DNA of 64,000 bases from Sipunculus nudus (Eukaryota > Annelida > Sipuncula > Golfingiida > Sipunculidae). Of the stretch, positions 36,333 to 48,014 are shown piece by piece. A program made the position numbers and the translations under genes. Within the stretch, counting starts at the first letter, position 1. Every line of letters starts with the position of its first letter. The notes below the pieces were generated by a model. That model did not search any database. It saw only the letters and a list, made by a program, of their open reading frames with translations, and was not told where the DNA came from. The stretch covers positions 22,823,714 through 22,887,713 of the forward strand of contig CM049320.1 of NCBI GenBank assembly GCA_026874595.1, read 5' to 3'.

Positions 36333-37333
36333 GTCCATTAAATCTGATACGTTGGTTACTTTTGCCAATCTTGTATCTTCGGGCTATACAATTTTTGGGG
36401 ACCATACATACCCCTCGTTTTATATACTCCAAATAAAAAGGAGAATGAGCCCAGATTATCCCTATTGAAGGGTCCCTTTATGTAAACTGTTGTCAATTTT
36501 ATTCAATCATGTATAGTTGAAAACTTAGATCAAGTGTTTAACTGTTTTAATGTTTTACCAAGGGGCCGCTTATCAGCATTCTTAATGTTTGATTATGTAT
36601 AAATTTTTGTGAGAGCTATTTTTTTTAAATAGTCATGTCTAGGTTATTGTCGCAAAAATAATACTTGTGTCATAAGGACAGATACTGCCGCTGTTGTATT
36701 TGTATTTTCAGATGCTCCATTTTCACATGAACCAGTTGTCAGCCATCAGTGCAGCCTTCCCAGTGTGGTCCGGTTCAGCTCTTCTGCTACAGCAAGCTGC
36801 AACCTGAGCCAACATTTCACTACAGCCAGATATTGGACGCTTTTTTAAATGCAGATCACCTTGAGTTAATACTGAGGCCTGTGGCGCCACCAACTGGACT
36901 GATATGTTATTAAATCCTTTATGGCCACCTGGCTCACTAATGGACTGTAACATGTAACAACTTATTGCACCTGGTGCATGTTGAATATCATTGATGTGTC
37001 TTTGAATGTTTTATATTGTTTTTGAATGTGCAATAAAAATTACACAATCCCTGAACTTTCAAAACAACTATCAGACCGCAAAGTCCCTAATCACTTGGGG
37101 TACTGTGTGGGGAGAGAACACTCCCTACCCGCTGTTGTAGCATTGGATAAACCTACCTCCCCCCTCCCAACATGGGAGTTAGGGGTTGGGTAGCCGGCTA
37201 ACAGCCTATACACAGCCTGCCAGCCATGTTTTGGTCATACAACAAACAAACAAAAACAATCCCTCCTTTCCAAAGGCTAGATATTATGACTGCTATCGCA
37301 AAATTTTCCACTGTAGTGAAAAATTTTTCCTAT

Positions 37334-37345
37334 AGGGGGGAAGGA
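37334..37345 (+). other. Polypurine tract
   Basis: AGGGGGGAAGGA directly abuts the TG of the 3' LTR, preceded by a T-rich stretch (TTTTTCCTAT), as expected for plus-strand priming. Confidence 0.8.
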
Positions 37346-37827
37346 TGTAACATTCTTGCCCTTTGACCTTGCCGGGGAGGGGCATCAACACTGATTGACA
37401 GTCGATATAGAGATGCCCCAGAGCCAATCACAGGCAGCTAAGGACTTTGCCCTCTGTCTCTCTGGGATAAAACCCCCTTGCCCTGGCGATTCTCTCTCTC
37501 TTGGATCATCGAGCAGTGGACCCCTATGCCTGCCCTCTGTGGCAGGCAGAGGGTATATGGCTTCTTTTTCACCTTGGGGTTGGTTTTACGACAATGTCGG
37601 CTACCCAGGTGAATAGTCACCCACTTCCGAAGAGCAGTCCTTTTATCTAGCCTGGTAAGTATCTTTCTGTTTCATTTATAAGTCTAGATAATAATATGCA
37701 GTCCTGATATTTTGAAGGTTTAGGCTCTAAATTTTATTCCAGTAAAAAGTGTTATTTTATCTCTTTAAATTGTGCGAGTGCATGTTGCCCAAGCCCAATT
37801 TCCTCCCAGAATAAATAAGCAGCTACA
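37346..37827 (+). repeat. 3' LTR
   Basis: Identical by eye to 31606-32087 at a constant offset of 5740. Both end at ...GCAGCTACA, after which the flanks differ. Confidence 0.93.
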
Positions 37828-37831
37828 GAAG

Positions 37832-39900
37832 CATGAAAGAGAATACGTTTACTTGATGCTTTCAGAAGTTCCATTATTTAAATGTTTAGCATTGTTTCAT
37901 CGTTATAAAGCTCAGTGTGGTATATTTATTTCATTCTATTCTTTATATTTGCAAGATATGGCTCCGGGACATGTAATACTGGGGTACCTCATTCTAGTTA
38001 AAGTGAGCCATAGGGCAAATTAGCCGCTCAGTAAAAGCCCAATTTATCAGTTGCGACCCATCTCAACGGTAAAAAAGAACGTTTTGTTCACTTGAATAGA
38101 ATCGTGTCGCAATATGTAAGCGTGTGAACGACGCGACTCAATCCGCACCAGATGGTTTTTGGTGGTGTCAGACAAAAACATCTTGTCCTGTTACGTCCCG
38201 TCATTTAGAAACACAGTCAGCAACCAGTCACAACCGTCTCTGACCACTAAACCAAAATCGCAAGGTGTAGAGAGAGTCATTATTACATCAGCGCTGTGCC
38301 AGCAGGAATCTATATATGAATAAAGCTGGATAGCCAGTGTCCCCATTGCAATGGCAACATAATAACAACATGCTTCATGTCATCGAATCTTGAACATATT
38401 TCTTATTGTACAGTATATAAGTTATACTGTCATATTGTTTAGACTTGAATAATATCAAACTAAAATTTTTTAGGTAACGGATGAGGATAATTGAATGTGC
38501 AAGATATATGTTAACGTTGACACATTATGAAAATAACAGGAATTGTCAGTTGGCAGTCTTCAGCGTCACAACATGAGAAAAACTGTAGTAAGCTGCATGG
38601 GGGGCACCTTCACACCTAGTTCAACAGGTCGCGTGTGTATGTTGGGCTGAAGACATGACTTAAATGGTAAATAGTTTCAATAATAATAGACTGCTGACCA
38701 CCCGTCCCGTCCACCCTTAGATACCAATTCACACTAAAGTTAAGCTCAGCTGACAGTAAGTATAGGTATGGCGCTTTGTCCGTCAGGTTTGCCGTTAGCA
38801 GGTCAATAATCGTAACCACTGACCCTAGAAACCTGTAACTAAATATCGAGGGTGGTCAATTAAAAATCTCCTTTGAAACCTGAAATCAGGTCACTGTGAC
38901 CTATATCCTCTAAAATATGCTGCTTGTAAATAACCCCAAAATTATTAAAAAGTTGATACAAACCTCCAGTAGCTTGATAATTGTTGCATGGATTGCCGTG
39001 AATCTTGCCTTGAATATTAACAATGACTATGGTTGTCAGTTCATCAAAACTGGTGGCGCTCTTTTTTTTGGTTGTATTGGTACAATTTTTTCCGGTTTAT
39101 GAAACCGTAAAGTGACAGCAATAATGCATGTTTCACAGCTGCGGTTTCACCTAGTCTCCCAAAAACTGGTTTCTTCAGATCCTGAGGACTGGTGGAGCCA
39201 CCTGTATTTGTTCTATTTTGTCATTTTTTTTCCCTTCATTTTGAAACTGCCAAATGATATTGATACTCTCATATTAGCAACTGTGCATGGTTTCATCTTG
39301 TGTCTTGCAATCTGGTGCGCCTATTGTTCTTATTGAAAAAGCGATTGCCCTATAGTAATCACCCTGTCTGTACGTCTGTCCGTCTTTCTGTATGTCCGTC
39401 AAAATTGTTTCTTATTGGTCACTACAGTTTAGATTGCCAAATCGATTTCCAACTTGACTTATATATGGCTCACCCCTTTAGCAAAAACTCAATTGATTTT
39501 GGGGTCATGCGGTCAAAGGTCAGGGTCTCAGAACCCACTTATTCAGAAAGATTGTGGATACACTTTAAGCCAATTATTAATCAACATAGTCTTGTTTTTC
39601 TTTAGTGTGCCATACGACAGATGATTGACACCCAGCTAAGTCATTGTTAACAACTGTCACTTATTAAATGTTCACAGTTACCACTGACTAAAGACAAGGA
39701 CTTCTTCTTTGCATATTTTATTTGATTTGCATTAGACCACTATACCTCTCTTTCACCCAGAATATTCGTATTTACTTAATAACACTACTACAAATGATCG
39801 GAACAATTAAAAATCTAAATGGATTCGTAGGATATACAACTGAGCACTCATACCATCAGGCTTTGTTAGATATACTATTCTCGAATCTGTTAGCATTAAA
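37832..39900. other. Intergenic DNA right of the LTR element
   Basis: No supported gene. The palindromic TGGTGGCGCT / GGTGGAGCCACCTG segments near 39050 and 39190 and a CTGTCTGTACGTCTGTCCGT segment near 39363 look like fragments of old dispersed repeats. Confidence 0.4.
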
Positions 39901-39904
39901 ACAG

Positions 39905-40967
39905 ACCAATCGGGATACATGAAGACTAATCGAGATAAACGCATACCAATCTGGATACAAGTTCCACCTAATCGGAATACAGCGCAGATCAATCAGAATA
40001 CACGGCGATCAATCTAAATACAAGGCAGATCAATCAGAATAAACGGCAGATCAATCAGAATACACGACAGATCAATCAGAATACATGACAGATCAATCAG
40101 AATACACGGCAGATCATTCAGAACACACGGCAGATCATTCAGAACACACGGCAGATCAATCAGAACACACGGCAGATCAATCAGAACATACGGCAGATCA
40201 ATCAGAACATACGGCAGATCAATCAGAATACACGGCAGATCAATCAGAATACACGGCAGATCATTCAGAACACACGGCAGATCAATCAGAATACACGGCA
40301 GATCAATCAGAATACACGGCAGATCAATCAGAATACACGGCAGATCAATCAGAACACACGGCAGATCAATCAGAACACACGGCAGATCAATCAGAACACA
40401 CGGCAGATCAATCAGAACACACGGCAGATCATTCAGAACACACGGCAGATCAATCAGAACACACGGCAGATCAATCAGAACACACGGCAGATCATTCAGA
40501 ACACACGGCAGATCAATCAGAACACACGGCAGATCAATCAGAACACACGGCAGATGAATCAGAACACACGGCAGATCAATCAGAACACACGGCAGATCAA
40601 TCAGAACACACGGCAGATCAATCAGAACACACGGCAGATCAATCAGAATACACGGCAGATCAATCAGAACACACGGCAGATCATTCAGAACACACGGCAG
40701 ATCAATCAGAACACACGGCAGATCATTCAGAACACACGGCAGATCAATCAGAACACACGGCAGATCAATCAGAACACACGGCAGATCAATCAGAACACAC
40801 GGCAGATCATTCAGAACACACGGCAGATCAATCAGAACACACGGCAGATCAATCAGAACACACGGCAGATCAATCAGAACACACGGCAGATCAATCAGAA
40901 CACACGGCAGATCATTCAGAACACACGGCAGATCAATCAGAGCACACGGCAGATCAATAAAAATCAT
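39905..40967. repeat. 21-bp minisatellite, about 45-50 copies
   Basis: The unit CAGATCAATCAGAACACACGG is repeated head to tail. The left edge (39905-40080) is progressively degraded, while the core is nearly uniform with variants CATTCAG for CAATCAG and ATACACGG for ACACACGG. Because 21 is a multiple of three, open frames of 339 codons (minus) and 291 codons (plus) run through it. These translate as monotonous heptads and are artefacts. Confidence 0.95.
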
Positions 40968-42060
40968 TACCAAAATCAAAATAAAAAATGTTATGAGGGG
41001 AGGAGAATAAAATTTTCGCTGAAGGTGCCTCATAATTTCGTGCTATCTCCCCCGCCACGTGCTACCGCATTTCCTTGATCAAACGCCGGGCCTTAAATAG
41101 TCGCCTGCTTTTTAAACCCGCCGGAATAAAACAGTGTCTCAGAAGAATAAAATCCGGCCTTAAATAGACGCCGGTCTTGTTCAGAGGCCGTTTGTCAGAG
41201 TAGATTTCTTGTTTGCCGCCAGATGATTTTTTTTCCGTCACTATAATTAGTGCATTTACCGGTCATATTAACCGGAAACTCTTCTATTTATTTCGGTTTG
41301 TGTTAAAATATATTTAATTGCTCTATGAATTTTCTGTTTTTCTTACTTGCATATCTGTTTCCATAAGTGACATACATATAACCGATCCGTCTATTGTTAT
41401 TGAAACCGATCACTGATCCTTATGAATACTAAACAAATACCGACGTGCTAAGAAGGCAAGCTCTATCACTGCTTTCAAGCTGAGTAAAAATAGAACCGCT
41501 TGACACAAGCGGTACAACGTTGTACGGTGTGAGTCTATTTCACGGATGGTTGAACAGAGCTGTTCAAATACATTTGGGCACGTATGTCCTGTGTAGCATG
41601 AAGAACCAAATGATGGTGTCAAGCGGGTACAATTTGTAGCTACTGTCAAGCCAAATTACCCTCCTTGCTTTCATATTTAAAGCGCTTATAAGTGCGTCCC
41701 CAATGTTACCAAAACAACGCTTCTGGGATAAAAGTTAAACTTAGTATTTACTTCTGCTGACAACTATACATACAGTGCAAGGAATATTCCTGACTGTTAC
41801 TGTCCCATACAAGTACATACCAAGTCGGAAACGCTTGTGTACGCTATGTAATGATGCATCATTTAAAAGTGGGAGTGAAAGTGTTAAGAAAATTATGTAT
41901 TTCGATGGAACCAATGTAACCAGTTATTCGCGGTGCACAATTAATGGAAGAGCCACCCCATTTTCAGAGAGAAACTGTGTTACCATCTGTACGCGGTGTA
42001 AAATAAACGGAACAGCCAAATGAAACAGCATGGTACCCCGTTTCGAGATTCCCGCGCGGA
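40968..42060. other. Intergenic DNA between the minisatellite and the LINE
   Basis: No firm gene. A minus-strand frame at 41410-41640 follows an acceptor-like TTGACAG and encodes a short Cys-containing segment and a hydrophobic helix (CQAVLFLLSLKAVIELAFLA) before a stop. It could be a terminal exon, but no partner exon or family is recognised. A short internal duplication occurs at about 41930-42018 (CGCGGTGCACAATTAATGG / CGCGGTGTAAAATAAACGG). Confidence 0.35.
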
Positions 42061-42061
42061 C

Positions 42062-44165
42062 AGATTCCTAATAATAATAATAATAATAATTTATTTTATA
42101 TAGCGTAAAATCCACAGAGTGCTCTAAAACGCTGTACAAATGATATGAATAAATATAATAAAAATATACATGTGTATGCTTATCAATCAAGATAAAAAGG
42201 TATTTATCCATGCACACAAAAAAAGTCTTTATGTACTAAAATGATTTATGAATAAGAATGTTTTCAACTGACTCTTAAACTGAGAATAACTGGACATGGA
42301 TCTCAACTTCGCTGGGAGATCATTCCACATTTTAGGCCCTGCGACACTGAAGGCACTATTTTGTACTCGTGTTGATTTTGTGAATGGGACATGCAGTAAA
42401 TATTGGTCGGCAGAACGCAGTGCTCTGCATGGATTGTATAGTTGCAACAATTCCTGAAGATACTGGGGTGCAAGCCCATAGACACACTGATATACCAAAG
42501 TCAGAACATTAAATTTCACTCGCTGTTCAACTGGCAACCAGTGAAGAGCATACAAAACTGGTGTGATGTGTTCCGAATTTGATTTCCCAGTGAGAATTCT
42601 AGCTGCAACATTTTGAATACGTTGCAGGCGATTCAATTGAGCAGATGTAGCACCGCATAAGAGTGAATTGCAGTAATCCAGCTTGATCGTTATAAATGAA
42701 TGAATGACCGTTTCAACAGAATCACTATCCAAATATTTCTTTAGTTTGCCTATATTTCGGATGTGCATATAAGCGGACTTGCACACCGATGAGATATGGG
42801 CATCCATCGAAGCGTTTGAGTTCATGATGATACCAATATTCCTGGCAGAATGCGAGGGTAAAATATTACAGTTTCCAATGTGAAGTGTGGGTGATGTGAG
42901 CTTGTTTCTCATTGACTGTGATGAAATGACTAAGAATTCGGTCTTGTCACTGTTCAACTTAAGGGTATGTCGACTCATCCAGTTTTGAACTGATGTTATA
43001 CAGGTTTCAAGCTGACTAATGGCTCCATCAATGTCGGTGGGTTTGTATGTAATATAAATCTGAGTGTCGTCGGCATATAGATGGTAATTTATGCCCATTT
43101 TACGAAATAGTTATCCTAATGATGGTGTGTAGATGGTTAAAAGGGTAGGCCCCAATACTGACCGTTGAGGAACACCACAATTCAACGACTTTGTTCCAGA
43201 TTTCACTCCTTTCATGTGGACACTCTGAGAACGATCCTTTAGGTAAAATGTAAACCATTTTAACACAGTGCCTCCGATTCCCAAATTTTGTAATGTTCTC
43301 AGAAGACAGTGGTGATCCACTGCGTCAAATGCAGCTGAAAGGTCTAGAAATACAAGCAGCACAATTTTGCATTCACAAACTGCACGAACGATATCGTTCT
43401 GGACGCGAACAAGAGCTGTCTCGGTGCTGTGCCCTTTCCTGTAGGCAGATTGAAAAGGCTCTTGATGACCATTGCTGTTCAAATAACCCCTGATTTGTTG
43501 ATCTACCACTTTTTCAAGCACTTTTGAAATAAACGAAAGATTGGATACTGGTCGATAGTTTTTCGGAAAATTGGGATCTAAAGTTTTTTTTTTGAGCAGA
43601 GGGGTCACAAGAGCAGACTTGAAAGCCTCCGGGAAATATCCCTCTGTCAATGATTTATTGACAATTGCAGCGACAACCGTTCCATTTCATTAAGAACTCT
43701 TTTCAGCAACTGTGTCGGGATTGGGTCCATGGTACAACTCTTATTTGGCATCGATGCTAAGATCTTGTTCATCTCGACTGTTGATAAGATGCTGAAGTTG
43801 TTGAAGTAACTGTCCGATATTGAAAGGCTGGCTTCCTCTTTGTAAGCCTCCTGATTAATGGAACTTTTAATCTTTGTAATTTTGTCATGAAAGTAGTCCC
43901 CAAACATGGTAACCAGCTCAGCTGTTGTTTTGTTTGTGGGCAGTTGGGTACTGGATTTTTTACCCAACAGTCTGTTTACCATCTGGAATAGATGTCTGGT
44001 ATCACCTTTATTTTCCATAATGGCTGACTTGAAATAATCTGCTTTTGTCTGACTGATTAGACTATTGACCAAAGTCCTTCTGTGAATGAACATCTCACGA
44101 TGAACAGTGAGCTGTGGACATCTGCAGTCTCTCCCTGTGTTTTTTTTTAACAGAGACATGTCTGA
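42062..44165 (-). mobile_element. 5'-truncated L2-like LINE
   Basis: A minus-strand non-LTR retrotransposon fragment. Its 3' end shows the typical tail of this clade: TTTGTACAGCGTTTTAGAGC ... CGCTATATAAA followed by an (ATT)n run at 42070-42090. The endonuclease half is missing, so it is a normal 5'-truncated insertion. The truncation point near 44165 is judged from loss of recognisable sequence. Confidence 0.85.
42229..44159 (-). pseudogene. LINE reverse transcriptase, broken by a frameshift and a stop
   Basis: The reading is in three pieces. 44159-43647 gives the pre-RT region (LFQMVNRLLGKK, CTMDPIPTQLLKR). 43650-43111 gives RT fingers and palm with LLKKKTLDPNFPKNYRPVSN, motif A FLDLSAAFDAVDH and motif B GVPQRSVLGP. 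43098-42229 gives motif C LYADDTQIY, then thumb and the conserved C-terminal block ending in KTFLFINHF. A one-base frame change lies near 43650-43680, and a single in-frame TAA (43111-43113) separates motif B from YADD. Motif B has Arg where the family has Gly (GVPQG). Catalytic Asp residues in motif A and YADD are intact, but the copy is dead. Confidence 0.88.
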
Positions 44166-44251
44166 TGGATTAACTCAGGGTCACCATCAAGAGGAATAAA
44201 ATCAACAACCGTATATGGCACGAAGCTACTAATACTGAGTATTTCATGGCA

Positions 44252-44629
44252 TTACACATGTAGTACATGACAATTGACAAATTTGTATGATAAGATATTT
44301 ACATGAAAGGAACCATAAAGCCAAATTGGGAAATAACTCATGAAAATTAACTTCCAAATGCCATGTTTATGGTATGTGATAGGATGCTCTGCATGTAAAG
44401 ACGTCTTGGTAGTGTAAATCCTTTGCAGTATTTCTTCTGAAAATGTCTTTGTAAAAAAAAAACCAATGTGGTTCAATATGGACCAGTATATTATATCATA
44501 CTGGAAATCTATCTGTCCAGCAAACTGAGCTGTTAGACACTTTTCAGTCATAATTACATTACTATTATTATAAAATCTGTTTTCTCCATAAAGAAGGATA
44601 TCGAAAACCACTAAAATTAACAAATCCAT
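44252..44629 (-). other. Open frame of 125 codons, probably chance
   Basis: AT-rich frame with many hydrophobic and aromatic residues (SYFPIWLYGSF), no domain, no splice context and no link to the adjacent LINE. Confidence 0.12.
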
Positions 44630-44639
44630 TCCTACGGAT

Positions 44640-45430
44640 TAAACATGGTATTTGCATATTGAAACGTCACATTATAATTAAAGAACCTCTAAAAATATAA
44701 ACATAGATATTTACATACAAACGCCAACAAAAGAACGCCCACAAAAGCCGTCCAACACAGTTGACATACAATGAACAAACTAATCCAAGTGAATGAGATG
44801 TATCCAATGAAGAAGAACTAAAATGGTGTTCCTTTATCTATGACTCCTGCAAACATTTGCAAGGGCTAGGTATCAATAACTATTCATGTACGTAAATATT
44901 TAAGTTACCCTTAACTGTTAGGTCATACAGAATGACATTTATGTTTCTCTATGTCTCATTCCTTAAAGGAATTAAAACCATTGTTAAAGAAGCGTTACAT
45001 ATTTCATGCCTGAATTACATATATTTACCTATTGCATACCTCAAATTACGCCTAAAATAAAATATCTTATTTATACACTTTTTCGGACCCTGTTATTGAC
45101 AGTTTTCATCTTCAGATAATTGATATTAAAATATTGAAAATGTGAATGCGCATCAATACACTGATGTATTGATCCAACAATAATGTTGACAATTTTCTTG
45201 AGAAGCCAGTCCTTTACATTTGCAATTTATCAGTTCAAAACCTGAAAAATCCTAGTTTAAATCTGTCATCATAACCCATTATAGCTGAACAAGTGGGTAA
45301 TATAATGTTATTTATTCAATATGAACTTAATTTTAGCACCGTAAACATGTACATTATATCGTTTTCAAACATTCACAATCTTAAATCACAAAATAATTCC
45401 TTTGGTCTAAGTAATGTTAATGCCATAGTG
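44640..45430. other. Intergenic DNA, 3' side of the CARD-NACHT gene
   Basis: No supported gene or repeat. Confidence 0.4.
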
Positions 45431-45574
45431 TATGTGGATTGATCCGTAAGTCTCATTCCAACTTGAAACGATAGAGTAGTTGTTCAGATATTCCTGTGAC
45501 GAACTGTCCTGTTCCGTTGTCTTGATGTTCCATTGAGGAACTGTCCTGGCCAGGATCAATCAAGATTCAATTCT
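45430..45574 (-). other. Possible 3' exon of the CARD-NACHT gene
   Basis: A strong acceptor CTTTCTTTTCAG lies at 45575-45586 on the minus strand. A matching donor ATAAG/GTACGA exists near the end of the NACHT exon. If used, the frame would read five or so more residues (RELNLD) and stop. The left border is a guess. Alternatively the NACHT exon is terminal. Confidence 0.3.
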
Positions 45575-46494
45575 CTGAAAAGAAAGACAGACGATACTAA
45601 AGGACTGTGCAAATACTGAATATAACTATGTAGCATATAGTGTGTCATAAATGAATGTGACATGATCTAATACCTAAGATCCATGGTTATGCATCAACAC
45701 CTTGGAAGTCGACTGAAAATGTTATTACAGGACATAAATGCATTTGATCTTATTAACATATTTTGTTAAACCTTAATCTGGGAGACTGAGCACTTTATAT
45801 TTGAAAGTACGGATTCTGGTCCACCATTAATTAATGGTTTTGTTTCTTGCTCTTGTTTCTTGGTATCAAGTTTACGTTTGTGAAACTATTGTTCCTTTAG
45901 CGCGATGTATGCAGAGGAAGAAATATGGGTCCTGTGTTTCAATACAAGCAGTGTTTGCTGGTATGTAAGGCCAAGATACACAGCGAGGAGAGAATTCAGA
46001 TAAATTTCGATTATCTTACACTTAAATATGTTTTAGAAGACATCGTAGAGTAATAGAACCGAAGCAATATTGGCAACCCTCTTCATCTGAAATCATTTAA
46101 ATAAAATTTCCGTAATGTAACGCCGAGATCTTTTCGCCCGTTCGTATGGGGCACCGTGTGTAACGTAGTTATTCTTAGGTAATATCGTAAGTTTTCAACA
46201 AGAATCAGAAAACATATTTTCTTACATCAACTAAAAAATAATCTAATACTTTTAATGGATCACTAATAAAGTTGAATTTATTTTCTGCTTTCTGGCATCT
46301 TTTTTTTAAAGAATTTATTTCAACCTCAACTTTATTGGACTTTACTGTACGTTTCCGGTTGAAATTGTAGTAGTAGGATTAGGAGGACGATATTAATATG
46401 ATAATAAAATTTGTACTGTTTAATTAAAAGAAATCAATTGGAAAAAGTTAGATAAATTAATAAACCAAAAATTGCAACTGTCGGTATAGTAAAA

Positions 46495-47694
46495 TTAAGC
46501 ATGAATGAGATCAGACTGGAAGTGTTCGTACCTTATTCTTAGCTGTGATTCCACTTTTTTTCTGTCGTCGGCGGACATAATTCTTGCCATGTAAGTGCGC
46601 AGTTCCTTATCTCCCATATGGGATACGAATTTGAAGATAAGCTCTTGTCTTCTAAGTACTTCAGCCGCACGGCAGAACTTGATCAGCTTCTCCGTTTGAG
46701 CTTGTTTGTTTGTGTTGGCCATGTAATATGCAATGAAGTACTGTTGTATACTGATATTTATAAAAGAAACAGTTGTCGTGTCCTTACGGTATAGAAACCC
46801 AAGCTGCCATGTTACCTCGTCGATAACTTTCATAACTTCTTTGTATGAGAATTCCTCTCTCATTCCGTCTCCTTCAACACTTGTTACAGCTATGGTCCCT
46901 AGATCCATCGGGATCCTCTTCAGTTTCTGACAATTGCTCTCTCTGAGTTTCTGATTACAACGCCCACATATATACATTACGAGTTCCTCGTATATCTCAG
47001 CTATATTCTTCGAGCGCCATATTGGTTCCTTAAACAATGAAACCATCCTTCCAAGAAGAGCAGGAAAACTAGCCATTTCTTTCAGGTAACTTGACTCCAT
47101 TATTTTCTCAATAATGCTTGATTTCAAGGATGCTTGTTTTTCAGAGCAAGATTCACGATAAATCACATATTTGTCCGTGTAGTACCCGATGCCATCATCA
47201 GAGAATCCATGGAGAATAAATTCACTTTCTGGTGGCTGGTTTTTAGAAGAAAAATGAAACGACCTGGGATATCTGGATGTTACTAATAGGGTTAACTTTT
47301 TCATCTGCTGCCTACGAATGATTTCAGTGATACTCGTAGACGTAGCCCAATTGTACGTGTTCAGGCCATCTAATATAAGTAATGTTTTCATTTCGTTTCT
47401 TCTAATCAAGTCTACCAAAGCTGCTGTCTCTTCTTTCTCTATTTCTAGCTGCTCCTCGATTGCCCCAGCTAGATTTTGTCTCTTCTTGATCTTGCAGAGG
47501 TCTAGTAGGATCACACATGTTAATTCTTTAATCCAGCCATCACTGTCAGGAGATAATCCAGTTTGATGTGTTGTAGAGTGTCTAAGACATTTCAGTTTGG
47601 CCCAGTCCAGAGCAATTTTTCTAACGAGTGTCGTTTTACCTGCCGCGGTCTTTCCATATAGGAAAGCGTCTTTACCATCGTGAAACTCCCCATC
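46495..47694 (-). CDS. CARD-NACHT (NLR-like) receptor, NACHT exon
   Basis: About 399 residues, opening directly after an acceptor (TTTTAG/GATGGGG, phase 0). DGKDAFLYGKTAAGKTTL is a Walker A loop (GKTAAGKTT), KTLLILDGLN is Walker B with its acidic residue, LLVTSRYP is the sensor-1 region, and FILHGFSDDGIGYYTDKYV is the usual NACHT follow-on. Helical segments (FPALLGRMVSLFKE, SFINISIQQYFIAYYMA) fit the helical/winged-helix part of a STAND ATPase. A stop follows at 46495. No leucine-rich repeats are present in this exon or to its left. NACHT proteins are nucleotide-driven oligomerising sensors; with the upstream CARD this would be a cytosolic immune or cell-death receptor. The ligand-sensing part is not evident, so the helical tail may do that job or further exons may be missed. 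Confidence 0.88.
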   Translation of the reverse strand, partial: DGEFHDGKDAFLYGKTAAGKTTLVRKIALDWAKLKCLRHSTTHQTGLSPDSDGWIKELTCVILLDLCKIKKRQNLAGAIEEQLEIEKEETAALVDLIRRNEMKTLLILDGLNTYNWATSTSITEIIRRQQMKKLTLLVTSRYPRSFHFSSKNQPPESEFILHGFSDDGIGYYTDKYVIYRESCSEKQASLKSSIIEKIMESSYLKEMASFPALLGRMVSLFKEPIWRSKNIAEIYEELVMYICGRCNQKLRESNCQKLKRIPMDLGTIAVTSVEGDGMREEFSYKEVMKVIDEVTWQLGFLYRKDTTTVSFINISIQQYFIAYYMANTNKQAQTEKLIKFCRAAEVLRRQELIFKFVSHMGDKELRTYMARIMSADDRKKVESQLRIRYEHFQSDLIHA

Positions 47695-48014
47695 CTAAAA
47701 TGTATGTATATACAAAGATAGATGCACTAGGTATATTGTACGTAACGTTCAAGTAAAAGTTATAAAATATACCATCTTATCTTTGGAAACAAAACATAAT
47801 TTAATTAATTTGTCTACTCGATAAAAATGTAACAAGTGGATGTATTTTAATAAGCAAAAAAACCTAGGAGTAAAACCAATGGTGCGTGCGTACAGACTTA
47901 TAGAGCGTCCAATCAATGTGTTAAGGCAATATGAACCAATATGGAAATCAGGCACTCTATATAAAAGTTAAATACATATATTTTAATACATAATATGAGA
48001 TTTATGTGACGAAC
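47695..48014 (-). other. Intron between the pre-NACHT and NACHT exons
   Basis: Donor ATG/GTTCGT (weak), acceptor TTTTAG/GATG; both borders are phase 0, so the frame K-M / D-G-E-F-H stays open. Confidence 0.65.

Larger units (their letters stand above)
32108..37333 (+). other. LTR element interior, apparently non-coding
   Basis: AT-rich interior without retroviral-type genes. Structured parts are a degenerate tandem motif at 34690-35075, a duplicated block at 35983-36332, and a less AT-rich 3' segment at 36710-37200. Two GTGGCGCCAC palindromes lie at 35071 and 36881. Confidence 0.7.
31602..37831 (+). mobile_element. Complete non-autonomous LTR retrotransposon (LARD-like)
   Basis: Two 482-bp LTRs (31606-32087 and 37346-37827) are identical as far as I can read them. 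Each begins TGTAACATTC and ends GCAGCTACA, the standard TG...CA. The element is flanked by GAAG on both sides (31602-31605, 37828-37831), a 4-bp target duplication. A candidate primer binding site TGGCGAGCGATGC starts 2 bp after the 5' LTR. A purine tract AGGGGGGAAGGA immediately precedes the 3' LTR. The 5258-bp interior has no open frame over about 100 codons and no recognisable Gag, protease, reverse transcriptase or integrase motif. It must therefore be moved by proteins of another element. Plus orientation is set by the PBS and PPT. LTR identity implies very recent insertion. Confidence 0.92.

Noticed and set aside
36723-36953. Possible gag-like frame in the LTR element
   Set aside because: The frame is on the strand opposite to the element's orientation and has no zinc-knuckle or capsid feature.
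38616-38819. 67-codon minus-strand frame after an acceptor-like TTTCTAG
   Set aside because: No domain, no partner exon, no donor; could not be supported.
40014-41033. Open frames of 339 codons (minus) and 291 codons (plus) with perfect heptad repeats
   Set aside because: They are produced by a 21-bp minisatellite whose length is a multiple of three; both strands and several frames are open, and no unique sequence is coded.
44252-44629. 125-codon minus-strand frame next to the LINE
   Set aside because: Not related to LINE proteins, no domain and composition like AT-rich non-coding DNA; kept only as a low-confidence entry.
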